From Eunapius fragilis (taxonomy: Eukaryota; Porifera; Demospongiae; Spongillida; Spongillidae): a DNA stretch of 64,000 nucleotides. Shown piece after piece: positions 24,655-39,600 of the stretch. The stretch covers positions 4,310,317 to 4,374,316 of the forward strand of contig OY811981.1 of the NCBI GenBank assembly GCA_963681505.1, read 5' to 3'. Position 1 is the first letter of the stretch. Each line of letters starts with the position of its first letter. The notes under the pieces are model-generated. The model ran no database searches and was not told the origin of the DNA. It worked only from the letters and a program-made list of their open reading frames with translations. A program made the position numbers and the translations under genes.

Positions 24655-27600
24655 AGTCACTCAGGAATAATGATTTGAAGTTACTAAATCGCGATCATTC
24701 TGCTCAGGATGCTTTAAGGTTTGGCATAATGATGCTGTTAATTTATTGTATCAATTTAATGTTACTAGACTTGAAGTGAAAGAAGCCGTAATTGCTTAAG
24801 ATAATATTGAGCAGCACTGTGATGGTTTAAGTTGCAGTACTGAATGCATAGCTGTAGTTGACAATACTCGGTGGTTATGAACCATATTTCCTTAGCACTA
24901 ACCGTGTAATTTAGAAATCAACTCACTGGATAGTTTCATTGAAGAGCATGTGAAAATGAAGGCTGGGTACCTGTAGCAGTGTACAATACTAAAGTAACGC
25001 TATACGTATCCATTGTAGCAGCAATATTCTAGTTTAACCTTTCGATGAGGATTGTCAAATCTCCTCAGTTGATTTATGAACATCGTGGAAGAGGTGTGTC
25101 ATGTTGCATGTTCTATATGGACCCTGTCCATGATACTGTTACCCTGCCCAGAGGAAAAGATTTTACCAGGATGGCAAGATTTTGCTTAGAACTTTAATAA
25201 AACTATATGGGTTTGAAATTTATGTATAATCAAGGCGTTAATTTCATGACCACACATTTCTATCTATTCAATTATGTCTAAAAATGCACTTTTTCAATTA
25301 CATTAAAGAAGGAAATGGATGTGGATATAAAATTAATGCAACCTATAGCTAGGATGGATACCTAGAATATGTATTAATTCCAAACTCATACACATGTACA
25401 TATCATGGTTTCAGTTTTATTTATAATCTAAGCGAAAATCTTGCCACCTTGGCTAAATCTTGGGCAAGATTTTCCGCTGGGCTGGTAACAGTCTACATTG
25501 GTAGGAGAAATATAATGTCTGATTGTACAGAGAGGCAGAAGTCACTGTTGGCGAACAGTTGTGGGACGAAATGAAGGAGTATGCACCTACCAAGGTCTAA
25601 TCATAAGTTGGACATTTTTGAACTGTTTGTAAATGATCCCATAAGAGCAAATCATGAGGGCTTAGATGAATTCATTAGGTTTGACATTCAATTTCATAGC
25701 AATCTATTATTATGTATGTGCTCAGAAAATACTTTTGAAATTTTATTTAATTTTTTCATGTGATGGAAAAGAGAACAATAATTAGATTCTTTTGACTGGA
25801 AGCACATCCATGTTCTATATGTTGCAGGAGTGATTTTAAATTGCATGATGCATACAACTGCTGGATCAGAACAGCAAACAACTGATTAGGCACACTAATA
25901 GTTGTAAACATGCAGGACCAGGTTTTTTATTTTCATTTGCCTCCCTACTGTTCGTTCCTTTCAAAACTTTAAAATGAAGAGCCATTTGGTGTCAGATACA
26001 GCAAATGTTTCGTGTAAAATAGAGTTGGCTTAACATCAATTCCTTCTTTCCTGTCCTACTCTTATCAATGTTGCAACCTTAAGTGATTAGTAATCATATC
26101 ATGCTGTCTAGCATTCTACATAAACAGAAATATGTTTTCAAGTTGAACCAATCTAGTACAACTTACTTAAGCTGAAACTTGATAGGAAATGGTTGGATAA
26201 AGCAGATGTAGGCAGAGCATTGAGGTCATCCTTACATGCACTGGGATTGGTGGACCTATTGCACTAAATACATTTTATGTAACATGGAAAGAGTCCATAC
26301 TATTAACAACTTGTCACTCGTACTTGGTATTGCATTATCCACATGTGACAAGGTTTTAGGGTATACTTGTACTGTTACAATTAAAGTGGGATAAATAATT
26401 CCAATTGCAATTGCATATACATAACTAATGTGCATCTTGCATTCATTATGAGAAATGGTTGTGTGTTTACTTATGTTATTTCCATTTAATTAGAACATTA
26501 TCTGATGCTAGCACACTATTCAAAAGAAGAATAAATGTTGACATAATATTTGGAAGGCCTGGGCAGTCTTTTCATGATTGGTCACTGGAACTAGCAGAAG
26601 TAATAACATTATACAATTCGTGCAGAGCTTTGATGCTGTTTTATACTGCAGGTTGTACAGATATGTGATCAACATCTGTCTTTATATCAACTAACTGTTG
26701 AGCGTGGAACGCCATTGGCCAAGTCAATTCAAGAAGGAGAAATAGTGTGCAGGATTTATTATCTCTTTTAATCTGCAATTCTGTACACTGTTTTCTTTTG
26801 TTGCTGTTAATGTCATGGGTAAAATATTTATTTTCTTCTTTGTGTAGTGTCTACCAAGTTCAGAAGAGATTGCTGATATGTATGAACATTCTGTTGAGGT
26901 ACGTTGTGAGTTAATGTATTTTTATTCAAGTGCCATTTATATAGGTTCTTGAGAATGCCAATATGATGAGATATGAAGTTTCAAATTTCTCAAACATTGT
27001 ATGTTGAAATTGAAACTTGTTCAGTTTGAACGTTTTGATTACAAAGGGAGCAGAATGTCAGCACAGTTTGTCATACTGGTTGGGTAGAGACTACATTGGA
27101 GTAGGACCAGGTTTGACATCCAGTCTGGTGTTGTACATGTTTGTAATGCTATTAATTCTAGGTGCTCATTCAAGGTAATGCACCATAATGTATGATATGT
27201 ACATCTGTGCACATCGCAAAAGGTAAAGCATATCCCATTGAATTTCCTCATAAGTGATGGATTGAAGAAAATTTAAGCACTGATATAATAATTGGCAAAT
27301 CTTTTGCAACCACATTTCTGCGTTCAGAAAGCTTAGCATCGTCAATGCTTGATCCAGATTATTGTAAACGAATCATTTTGTTCTTGTATTCTTGTCTGTT
27401 TAGACCAAAATCAATTTTTACGCAGCATACTGACGATGTGCATGAATGGAACTTTTTTCAATCAATGGGTATATAATGATAAGATAAAATGTGAAACTGC
27501 TACTGCAATTCCAAAGAAAAAATGTTGTGCCATGTTACATATTGCTACTTTGAGGTTTGTGATTACAATGTAATGTGGTATTGTTTAGATTTTTTTCCTC

Positions 27601-30600
27601 CTGTCACCCTGACTACTGTCATGCAATCAACACATTAGAACCCGTACAATGGATGGGAAAGGTAAGTTTATTATATGAATCATGATAAACGTGTGCTTGT
27701 ATAATGTTTACAATGCATGATTTATCATATGAGATGTTTTAGCACATGTAAGGTCTGTTGTGCATTACAGATACCTACATGTAGGAAGCTTTTTTAAAGG
27801 TATTGCTTTAAAACCAACACTTCCAAAGTTGTTAAGAAATTTTATGAATTGAATACTATTTAAAAAAATTTGGACTTGCTGCTGGAGTATAATTATAATC
27901 AGACTATACTCAGGATATTCTAAAATATGTATTCAATGGATTATCTGATTATGCATGCTCAACTGTTGACAAAGCCGAAAGATGAAAATTCGCTTAATGT
28001 ATGCACGGACAGCATTCTTTCCCATGTAGTTCCTGCAAATAGTAGTTCTAAAGTGTTTGCACAATTTCTGCTGCTTTTAATGCAAATGCAAATGAATACC
28101 TCAAAAATCCTTACCAACTATTTAACTTTATTATATTTTTATTCGTGGGATCAAAAAGGTGCATGTCGCGAGTTTTCTGTGTGCACAGCTCAGGGGAAAA
28201 GGTGCAATGCAAACTACTACTGTGAGGCATGTTTGGATATTGTAGCGAGTCAACTTAATACCAACATGAAACATGAACACCAAAAGACAAAATTACAGAC
28301 CTTATCACGTGCACCCTAACAACCCTATTTAATGATCTCTAATGTTATGGGTTATCCAATTATACAGTCAAGGGCTGCTACAATATCTCTAAGGGTTCCG
28401 TAGTTGTCATTTGTGGGCATCGATCTGAACGAGGCACTGCTTGCCATGCCTTTAATTCTCTATATGCACCCAAAGTGCGCTGACAGTTTTGTTTACTGGG
28501 CAAACATATGGGACATTGAACTATAGCCCTCACCTTTTCTTGGCCATTATAGATGTGTGCAGATATGCCATTCATATCCACATGGAGTTGAATATGTGCA
28601 ACTGAAGTTTTACCTTCTCTTTCTGTGAGCATGCACTTTTGTAAATACTGCACTACCAAACAAAACCAGTTTCGTTCATAATTACGCGGGAACCAAATGT
28701 ACCTATTAGTTTCTATTTCCAGCCCGTTTGGATTACTTTATAGTCATCATATTTATGGGGAAACAAGAACCATCACTTACATAACTATTTCAGTATTTAA
28801 TAACAAATGCTGCTTTTTCCACTAGTAGGCAATAACAAATACAATGGGACCATGCCGCGGGAGCCTTCAGTAGTACCCCTGCATATCTCAGTGTCTAGCA
28901 AACACATGGAGTTGGGGAAGAAGCAGCATTGGCACCTGTATATATTTACATCGCTCAAATAATCATTATCATAACTTCGCAAATAATGCAGTACTATTGC
29001 ACGAAAGGTGGCAGGAACCAGTGTTCCTGCAAAGTTCCTGCTGGACATTCGTACATTAGCTTTCCAGCTATACGAGGACACAATACCTCCGGAGTTTCAC
29101 CAATAAGGATCGCCAATCACAATGTATTGCTAAACCAAGTTCGTTCTTCCTGAAATATTACTGAAGATTAGAATGTAAACTCTCACTTGTACTGAGCTTC
29201 TGTGAGGTTTTTTCGTGTTTTGATTCTTCTTTGGTCACATTCAAAAATGGTACTTTGCCCTCATACTAGATGAATTCTTCATACACAAAGCGATTCATGT
29301 GAGTAAATGGATGGATTTGATAGACCGTCAGCATAGTAGTCCTATTCAACCCCGGAATATCTTTCATTTGTCATGGATATCAGCCTGGTCAGAGACGTAG
29401 GAAGGACTTATAAAGTGTAGCGGCAAGGTTTCATAGTAGAAAGGGGAGGCGTATAGAGTGGGTGGGTGCAGGAACAAGAGGGGGCATGCACCCTTCTGAA
29501 GATTTGCCCCAGAAGTTTTGCAAATCATGGAACTTTTATCGTCAAAAGCCATACGAAATTTGACCAGTTTTCATGGAACAGCTATAGAATATAAACATAC
29601 TGCAGGCTTGAATCATTTATGAATAGAATGCAATCATTTGATCATAAGTGATATTCAATCGAAGTGATATTCAGTCGGTTGACAGAAATGCTCCAAAAGT
29701 AGCTTCTCTGTGACTGGAACCTTTTATTCCCTATTTCTATCAAACTGAGCTGATCTGTAAGATTGTGAATATGTAGAACCATAATATTGCTAAGGCTTGC
29801 CTGGGTCATAGTGACCTCAGTTATGTCTTCAAACGTGAAGGACCTCTCACTGCATTGGTGGTGGGCAAAACAAGGATCAATGAAGCAAGGCTACATACTT
29901 CCAATAGCAATTACTTCTGTACCTGGGATAGCGTTTGCAAGTAAGTAATGACAGCATCAAGATTTTGAGCTGCTTCACATGGAATATTACTTGCTAAAAT
30001 TCCAAGCTGCATGCATTATTGTTCTCTGTGAAAGTCACCCTTATAGCAAACGCTAATTCTGCATCATACTTCTCTCCTGTAGCAGCTTTCACTAGAAGAG
30101 TTTCAAGGCTTGAATACAGTTTGTGGTAGATCAAAGTTTTGCTTGATTCCTTGTATGATCAAATCAAGAGCTTCATTGTAAATATCCTCTATGCAGCCAG
30201 GAATATCAATATCATATGATCCATCTTCATACCTTCTTGGACACTTCCGTGACCTAGGAAGTACTGGTTAGTTAATTTTGAGGTCACTAGACTTCTGACA
30301 TATGAATTTTTGCATGTCTAGGCTGAAGTCACTAACAGTGGTCCAGCAAAGTCCATGTGCACCTGTGTAAGTGAAGGGTGGAGATTTCTGTACTCTGAAT
30401 GCAATGAAAGTGACGCTGGGAACGTAAATGGTTTTTCTTAAAACCTGTGACATTCTAGGAGTAGTTTCTTCACACAGTGACTTCCCTACCCAATGCTTCG
30501 ACCTAAGTTCAGTCAACGTGTCCTTTACTCCTCCTTGCAGGATACGCACATGACATGCCATCACAATCAGACATGTGATATGTCTGCTAGTGCCCAATAG

Positions 30601-33600
30601 CAGTATAAGTAATGTTTTTGGTTGGCATATAGTGGTTACAAAAGCGATTCGTTGACATATCCCAGTGGTAGAGCTATATTGGCAATGTTGTGGTCCTCTT
30701 GAGTCTGGGGCTAGCTGTGGTGGAGCTCTAATCGTATGGGAATTGACAACACTTTCTACATCTCTTGTACCACCCCCGTGGTCGTGGACATCAAATTCCT
30801 CGATCCACCATTATAAACAGTACTGTAAACAGTACTGTACTCATTGATAGGAGTAGACAGCACACTGTTCGTTGGAGCGGAACAATTACAGTGCACATGG
30901 TCTCAGTTATGCTAGTGCGGCAATTCAGCACCACCTGCAGAATGTTTGTCATTATACAACCACATATTTGAAGTGTTGTAAATTATTACACATAACTTAT
31001 TAACCACAGGTTATTTATTTGAAAAATCAGCTGGAGCAACTGGCTACCAGTGAAGATCAGGAGTTTTAAACAGTTATGGTTTTTATGGTGAATAACCTCA
31101 ACTGTTGTGATCCCTATTTAAGGATATCTTAATCTTTAAATAAAAATGTTCCACTACCCTATTTTTACACAAGGAAATTGATCATACTGACATAGGCTAA
31201 TCAGTATACAATTGGACAATAGCATTTAAGCTATCTAACATGCTTGGTTAGCAAAAGCATGCAACATAAAAGATGATCCTTATTTAAGGATAATGACATC
31301 CTTAATTTTCCCCAGTGATTTTTAAATGCGCTTTTAATGTTCATCACTGTATGTGAATTTTTCACTTGCAAATTAATATTCCAAATGGGAACATGCCAAC
31401 ATGGACATGATGTAATGCTTTGCAGTGTCCTGTACCTAAATTTGTTAATTTTAGTTTTAATTGTTGTATCTTGCTTGGGGTTGCATCTCGCTGTTACGTA
31501 GTTTTTTTTACATCTAGTCCAATAAATTCTGTGTTCAGCCGAATCAAAAGTCAATAAACCTATCTGCACATTTGGATAATTGCACCTTTTAACAGCATTC
31601 TGGATCTGGGGATTTTGTTGTGGATCCAGGACATCTTTTAAATCAAAATCACAACAGGAGTTTTGAAATTGACCTATCTCTTGAGCAGATGAAAGTTGTA
31701 GATATTAGCAGAGTTTCAGCATGTACAAATAAAAACCTTGGAAGTTATGGGATTTTAAAGTACTACAATAAATGAGACCTATCTTCACCTTGGTGGATTC
31801 ATTAGTTGAGTTTTGAAAACAGATTAGGATATCTATGTGTTTATATATTTAAATCAGTTTGTTCTGAAGATTAAGGTGTTAGTTTGTTCTGAAGGTGAAG
31901 TGTTTTATTGCATGGAGTGAATTGAAGTCTGATATTGTGTTGAATATGTTCTATTCAGAATTACTTTTGGCTACCTTGTTTGGTTGGTGCTTTGATTATG
32001 AACAAAGTTTAACTACCACATAATGCAATTATTTGACCAGGTCATCCCAATTATTTTGTGTTCAAATTAGCATGATTGCATTAACGTTACACAGGTCACT
32101 TGTGAAGGTCATGGGATGCAAAGCATGAAGTATCTATCAAAGAAAAAAAGGTAATATTTCTCATTACTTAAGTTGTGTATTGATGTTGAGGTAAATAGGC
32201 TTGTATTTTATAATTGTGCTAAATGGTAGTAACTGCTTGCATAAGAATAATAATGTCTAAATCCTGGCATGTATGTGCATCTTGAAACACTTCATTTATT
32301 CCCTCACATAATCTTGAACGTGATTTCAAAAATCACATTTGTGAGCGCAGAGCAGCTCGCTAAATGTTACTACATGAAAATTAATGTTTGATGTATATCG
32401 GACAGTTCATGAGAATGTTGTATCGTTATATCTAATACAATTAAAAATGCTCTTTGTTTGAATCGTCATAACTTCCGAATGATTAATGCTACCGATGTGC
32501 TATTTGCAGTGAATCATACCATGCCATTTCTCTATGGCAAATATAATTTCTGTCCCTTAGGTTCTCTTTGTATGGTACATGCTTAGGGCATTACCCCCAG
32601 GGGTTCAAAGCTTAAATATCCTTGTGCAGAGATACATATTTTAATGTCCGCTCACCGAACAATACCTTTTTTGAAACAGCCCTCTGTGCCTTTTCTTTGA
32701 TAATTTATTGCCTCTAACTTTGTCTGACTTTTGAGCTACATTATTTTCTTTAGAAAAGGCCATCTCTACCATGAGATTGGATAAGGGCGGTACTTCAATC
32801 AATGCATGTGTTTGCCGTCGATTGTTTATAGATTTGCCCTCTGTAACAGTGGGAGATAATAGTTGTGGGGGAGGGGGGGGGGAAGGGCGCTATATAGTAG
32901 GGGGTTACAGTGGCTTAATGATATTGAGTGCCATGGGGCAAGATGATTAAAAGGTGCCCCCCCCCTCCTATGCACACATCTCATATGCATCATTAAAAGT
33001 GTAATACATAAAGAGGGATAGGGGAGGAATGAATGAGCGTTCTGTAATTTATCTTAGGACGGTAGTCATAGTGGCTTTTACAGCAGCGAATGTTTCAATT
33101 ACATCATCAAAATAAATTTTATCCAGTGTTTCCTTTTTCAACACTTAGCAGGACTAGATTACTAAGGTGATCCTGTCCCATTGAGGCTCTTAATAATTCA
33201 ATATAAGTTTTAGCTTGCTAAAGGAACATTCACAGCTAGCGATTGACACCGCTGTGGTTAAAAGAATTTTAAAAAAATTTGGATAAACATCTTCACAATA
33301 GGGAAGTTGTAAGGGATTCTGTAGGGAAAAATCCTTTAGATTTTTTCGAAGCATTTTGCAGTCACATATTTCGTTTAATACCATGAGCATCATAGAAGTT
33401 TCCAAGCCATGTGCAACTATTGCGCAACTGATTTAGATCGCCACATTGGATAAGATTTTTGGCACCTAGAATAAACGCAAATTTATTATCCAGATTTCTC
33501 AATTTAGTGAACCGAGTTGTTATTTCCATGTTAAGTCCCTTCATGATGCGCATTATTTCATCATCTGCTGAAAAGGCTGTATCACATGCTAATTCTCCAG

Positions 33601-36600
33601 GCACTCCCCATTTTTCACATCTTTCCTTTCCATGGTGAACTGAGTCTTTGCATAAAGTTTCACGAGTACTCATAAGAAAGATACTGCTGCAAAGATTCTA
33701 AGTCTGTTGAAGCCTCAGCAAAGTTCATAGTTGGATCCTGGATTCATCTCCTTTGTATTCGGTCAATTTTTCCCAGAATTTCATGCCACAAAGCTGTAAG
33801 CACTAAAAAGTTGAAACTTAATGCGGCTTGCAGCAAGCTTTCTGAAACAGTCCTGGTGTCTTGAGAAGTATCACAATCATCACTCATCTTCTCTAGAAGA
33901 TCCACCAGACTATTGAGGCTGCTGAATACTGTCTTTACTGCATCCATTTTGGAGGACCATCTTGTTTCACACAATGACACTTGAATGTTATGGAAACAAC
34001 CTCTTTCAATTTTTTCCATCTAAGAGTTGAGTTGAAAAAGAATGTATAGATTGCTTCAATTGTCCCAAAAAATGTTATAACCTCTGCATCCTGGCTTGCA
34101 GAATGAACTTAAACTGTGATTATCACAATTTAAGAACAATGCTCTATGGTTTCTTGCAAGGATTCGTTCTTGAACACCAGAAATGTATCCTGCCATTACT
34201 GAAGCATTGTCTTAACATTGTGACGACAATCACTTAGAGGTATTTTGTCTTCTTGCAATCTTTCGATTATAACATGTTCAATTGCAGCAGTATCTTTGGC
34301 ACGCAGTGCAAAACATCCAAAAAGGATTCCCTGATTTTTACCTCTTTGGTCTTAAACTTCACATCAATAAACATCGGACAATTGCGCACGATGCCCTAAA
34401 TCAGGAGTAGAATCCAACAGTATGCCGTAGTACTTATTTCTCTGGATGTCACTTGCAAGCAGACCAATTAATTCATTTTGTATTGCCGGTGACAGATATG
34501 ATACGCAATATGGATTTTCACGGCAATGCTTTACATGGGACTCAAGGTAACCCACATCATGGAATCCAAGAACAGAGGAAATCAACTGATTTGTACTGTT
34601 ATCACTACAGGACATACCTATGGGATCTACATGTATGCTGCTAGCCTGCTGATTGATGATTCCTTCATGTGTTGCAGCTGCAGGTTCACGGACCTTGAGT
34701 TGGGTACTTTCTATTTCCACACTGCATTGTGGACTAGCCCAATTAGGTGGGCCCTCTTCAACAGCTGCAGGTTGTAGGCTTTGTCTTCAGATTTTTCAGC
34801 ATCACAACCAGCGTCAGCGTTTAGGAAGTAACCTTCAAGGAACTTCCTTGATTTTTGAGCACTCCTTTTGGCTTCGGCTTTCCTTTTTCGATTCTGTGCA
34901 CCACTTCTCTTCATTCCTAACATCTTGAACCATGCAGAACGGTCCGGGAACCTGGGAAATTGTTCGACTATCAAGGATAGTTAATTATTACATATTTTAT
35001 TATTGTAATAATTAACTATCCTTGATTCTAACATTCTTGGGCACGCTGAGGGCGAGTATAACGATAATAATTGATACCGCACACGCATGTATTATGTGTA
35101 TGTATTTACAGTTATATATATTTCATCGGCCAACGCCCACCCCTACTCCCTTTATGACGCTCTTCCAATATGTGCCCGGGGGCATAGGCATATGCCCCCT
35201 GTGTGAGGTTGCCCAGTGGTTAGATGAACTCAGATATATTCACCGTGTGTCCACACCACAAAAATGTATCTCAGTACTCTGCATGTGATCACCCGTCTAG
35301 GCCCCTCCCCTATGTATGCACCATAAACATCTCCCCTTTATATTTGCACAAAATCTAGTGATGACACTACAGTTTCACAAGGTCCCTAAACCGGTCTGGT
35401 TCTCGAATAACCCAGCCACTACATGTGGCCCGAGGCTGTTTTGTGGTTGATGGGTTAACTGGCTGACTATTGGCTTGGATCGCTGAGGTTTGAGATAGGG
35501 GCAATTCCCTAGAGTTGCTGCTTGACGCTGAGCTAGCTACTACACATGGACTGTTAGGGACCTGCAGCCCCAACTCAAAGTCCCTTGGGTGTTCTGGGTG
35601 TGCCTCCTGTCGGTCATCTCTCCCACTGGGTACTCTGGCGCATGACTTGAGGGCTTCATGAACTTCCTGTTTTGATGGAGCAGTTGTCCCTCCACGTCCA
35701 CTATATATGAACACTCAGTTAACTGGTCCATGCATTCGACCTCTCAGCCACTTGGTCTTACTAGCCTGTAAATCCTGTACCAGTACAGGTTCCTCATACT
35801 GTAAAGGTAGCAACCTGTGGCCTTACTCGCCCTGCTGTGCCAGCTTGGACTACAGTGGAGGCTAAGGTGTTTGACAGGTTGGAGACCTCAAAGAAATCAG
35901 TCAAATAATCAACTATTATCAAGTTTTCTCTTCCTTTACATTGGAACAAGTCCATACCAACTTTTCCCCAGGGCAGTTTGGTTGGGTATTGCATGCACTC
36001 GATATTCCTTTGGGTAGTGCAATGCCATTGTCCTCACAGGTTTAACACTGTGCCGTGACGGAAGTGATGTCTTTGGCCATGTTTGGCCAGTACAAAGCAT
36101 CTCGTGCCTGCCGTGCATGCAGTCAGCTTAAACAGTCCTTAAACAGTCAGCCCTCATTGATTCAGGTACCACAACCTGACCACCTTTGTAGATAAGGCTG
36201 TCCTGCACTGTTAGAGTCTCATAAAAGTTCCTGTACTTCCTGACCAAAATGGAATGGTGGTGGGCCACCTTTGAGTAATAACCTGCATTAAGGTTTTCTG
36301 TTCTAGATCCACCATTGCTGCTTTCTGGATCTCCAGAGACCAGCCTTTGATCTCACACCTGCAGAAATTCACGCTCATCAATTATCTCACAACTCCTGTG
36401 CTTCCTATTTGGCCATTGTTAGTTGAAATACTTCTTGTCTGGTCAGCTCCTCAGTCTTTGGGACCTCTTCCTGGCAGCCAGGACAGGGGTGTCAGCAATC
36501 ACCTGTTGCTCTCCTGGGCAGTACTTTATGTCCAGGTGATACCGCTGTAGGGACAGCAACATACGCAGCAGTCATCTGGGAGCTACCAGGATAGATTTTT

Positions 36601-39600
36601 TTGCAATAACCTCCAGTGGCTTATGATCTGTTTTGACCCGAGTCTTCTTCCCATAAATGTATTGGTTGAACTGCCGACACGCAAACACGATGGCCAAACA
36701 CTCTAACTCAATGGCCACATAGTTCTTTTCACTCTTCGACAGGGACCTCGATGCTGAGGCAATGGGTCATCCCTCTTGGTGCCTGCAGGGTTGCCCCCAG
36801 TCCCTTGGTGCTTGCTTCACACTGGATGACCACTCATCATAAAAGGTCAAGGTTTGGTCGGTACTGATGAGACTCTTCACTTCTTCAAACGCTGCCTGCT
36901 CAGTGGGTCCCCAATGAAACTCTACCTTCCCTTCCGTAAGACGTCAGAGTGGCTCACTTGCTTGTGACAGATTGCGAATGAACCTGGACAGGTAATTACA
37001 CATACCCAGGAAACGTTGTACGCCTGATGCTGATTCCTAGGCAGTGATTCCCTTTATAGCTCTGACTTTGGCTGGGTCGGGCTTCACACCCTCTTTGGAG
37101 ATTTGGTGGCCAATATACAATAGCTCAGGCATGTGTAGACGCAGCTTCTGCTTGTTGAACTTGATATTGCACTGTCGAGCGTGTTCATGAGGTGTACCAG
37201 AGCCTAGTCATGCTTGTGACATGCCTCCTCTTCTCTCTCACCAGTCCCATACACTAGAACATCATCGCCCACGATAGCCACACATGCAAGGCCACCTGCA
37301 ACCTGCGCTGGAACTCCTCCGGTGCTGAAGAGATGCCAAAAGGTAGTCAGTCTCAGCCACCTTTAATGTCCTTGTGGTCCCCAAAAAGTGGTCAAGAAAA
37401 AACTACTGCATTCTGTCAACTTGATGTGCATGAACCCGTCTTTCACATCGAGCAGGCTGAAAACCTTGTCTTTGTTCAGAGTAGGTAGCACGTCATCTAG
37501 AGTCGGCATGTGGAAATGATTCCTCTTGATAGCAGTGTTGAGCCAAACATACTCTGACTCTAACCATGTCAGGCTTCCACACTGCCGGCAGGTTACTGAT
37601 CCATGATGTTGGGGTGTCTACCTTTGCAATTAGCCCCTCTTTCTCCATAGCTTGTAGTTTCTCAGTTACTGCTTTTTGCACCACATGCGGGATCTTTCTG
37701 GGTCCATTCTGTACTGGAGCGATGGACTAATATCATATTCTCTATCGTATTCTCTTTGAAGGCAGCCGATACCTCTAAAGACATCCTCGTAATCCCTCAA
37801 CAGAACTTCCTTGGATATATTCTGTGTTGCCTCTACAAGGCAGACAGACTCAGTTTCGAATGACAGTTGGCTCAGGCTGATACAGGTATCGAGTGACAGC
37901 AAAGTGTGCTGTTTGGTTTTCAGCATCAAAGTCTAACCACGTCAACTCTTTCTGCCAGTTGTACGCCTGTGTCTGCCATGGCCCCATGGATCTCCTCACG
38001 GTGCCATCGTACATTGTAAGTGTTGTCTGGCTCTTCTGCAGACCTGAGCTGCCGTGTCTGCGGTAGTCAGATGCTGCAAACACGTTGCACGAGGCTACGG
38101 TGTCAAGCTGACAGACAATTGTCTGGTTTCTATCCTTGACCCTAAAGGGCACTTTTGCAAGAAGCTTTTTACCCACTTTCTCCACAGCAATCAAGCACAC
38201 ATTGTCGTCATCAGAATCAGACCGAGTCATACCTCTTCCACTAGATGTGTGGGGCGGCCCAATGAGCACATCCTTGCGAAATGGTTAGGACCATTACATT
38301 TGGCAGGCTGGACACTGCCAAGGTCGGTGCAATAGTCCATATCTATAGCATACTCTGTCTCCTGGTCCCTGCCTGGCACTCTGATTATAACCCCGTTTGG
38401 TTGGGTCCTCTCTCTTAAATCCCTCTTGTTGCAACCTTCTCCTTCACAGTCTTTCACTCTGAGCTCTTTCACTCCAAGTGTGGCCACGCTTTCCTTGCTT
38501 TCTGTCGGTTTGTCGCTGTTAAGAGTTGCAAGTCACAGGCGCTAGTCTCCATAGTTTTGCACATTGGAATTGAACTGTATGTAAAGTCAAAGACGTGGCT
38601 GTCTGAGTGTGGGTTCAACTTGAGAAAATGTGTTTCTAGTTCAGCAGCATTGCAAGAAAGTATCAAACTTCAGGAACATTTTCAATCTCAATTGAAGACT
38701 TTGACCGACACATAGCTGAGGAAGATGAATCATATGCAAAGAATGTACTTGGTGATGAGCAGTTTCTTCAGAGGAACACAAAGTGCTTGGTTTGCATTGG
38801 TTTGGAACCTTCTAAGAGAAGCATAGTCAGCCTTGCATCCAGATTTTATGACCCATTAGGTATCATCACCCCAGTCGTGATTCTATTCAAGATGTTAGCA
38901 TAAGAGCTAAGTGAAGCCAAGCTAAATTGGGATGAGTCCATCTCTGGAGAACTACTATCAAAATGGAATGGATTAGTAGCTAGTCTAAAGCAAGCACCAT
39001 CAATCTCAGTTCCAAGATGTTATTTTCTTGGAATCGAAAAGGAAGACATGGTATGCAGTCTTCAAAGCTTCTCTGATGCATCTCTGACTGCATATGCGGC
39101 TGTTTTATTTTTAAAGATTGAGACACCAATGGGAATTACCATACTGTTTGTTGCTTCTAAGATGCGAGTGGCACCCATTCGTGGCTAAACGTCTCCAAGG
39201 CTTGAGCTTTTAGGAACAATACTGCTGGCTAAAAAAAAGATTCAGAGCTTCAAACTCAAATTTGCGCGTTTTGAACCTCCAGCAGCTCGCAGGCTGTTGT
39301 TGTGACATGGTACAAAACTATGGCTTTTGGTTAGTATTTTCTAGAAAGGTCGATGGGTTGCGTGGTGTATGTTAAAGTCTTCTACACATATTGGTTCTAA
39401 AGATATACGGCCCACTATGCACATAAATGATCGCGTTCTTCTTGGTCGTATCACTCGTATGTATATTTTTATGGTTGTATCGTGCAGGTCATGTATCGAC
39501 AAGGTCGCCTAGCATCAAAGCGCAAATACGAAAGGTGTACTAGACAATGTACTTCACTGACGGTTTCGAAACCTGGAAGAAAGCTAGAGTGTTCCACCTC

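Noticed and set aside
27927-28319. PiggyBac-like C-terminal zinc cluster (YYCEACL)
   Set aside because: Cys spacing is only partly right and no catalytic Asp region is found upstream.
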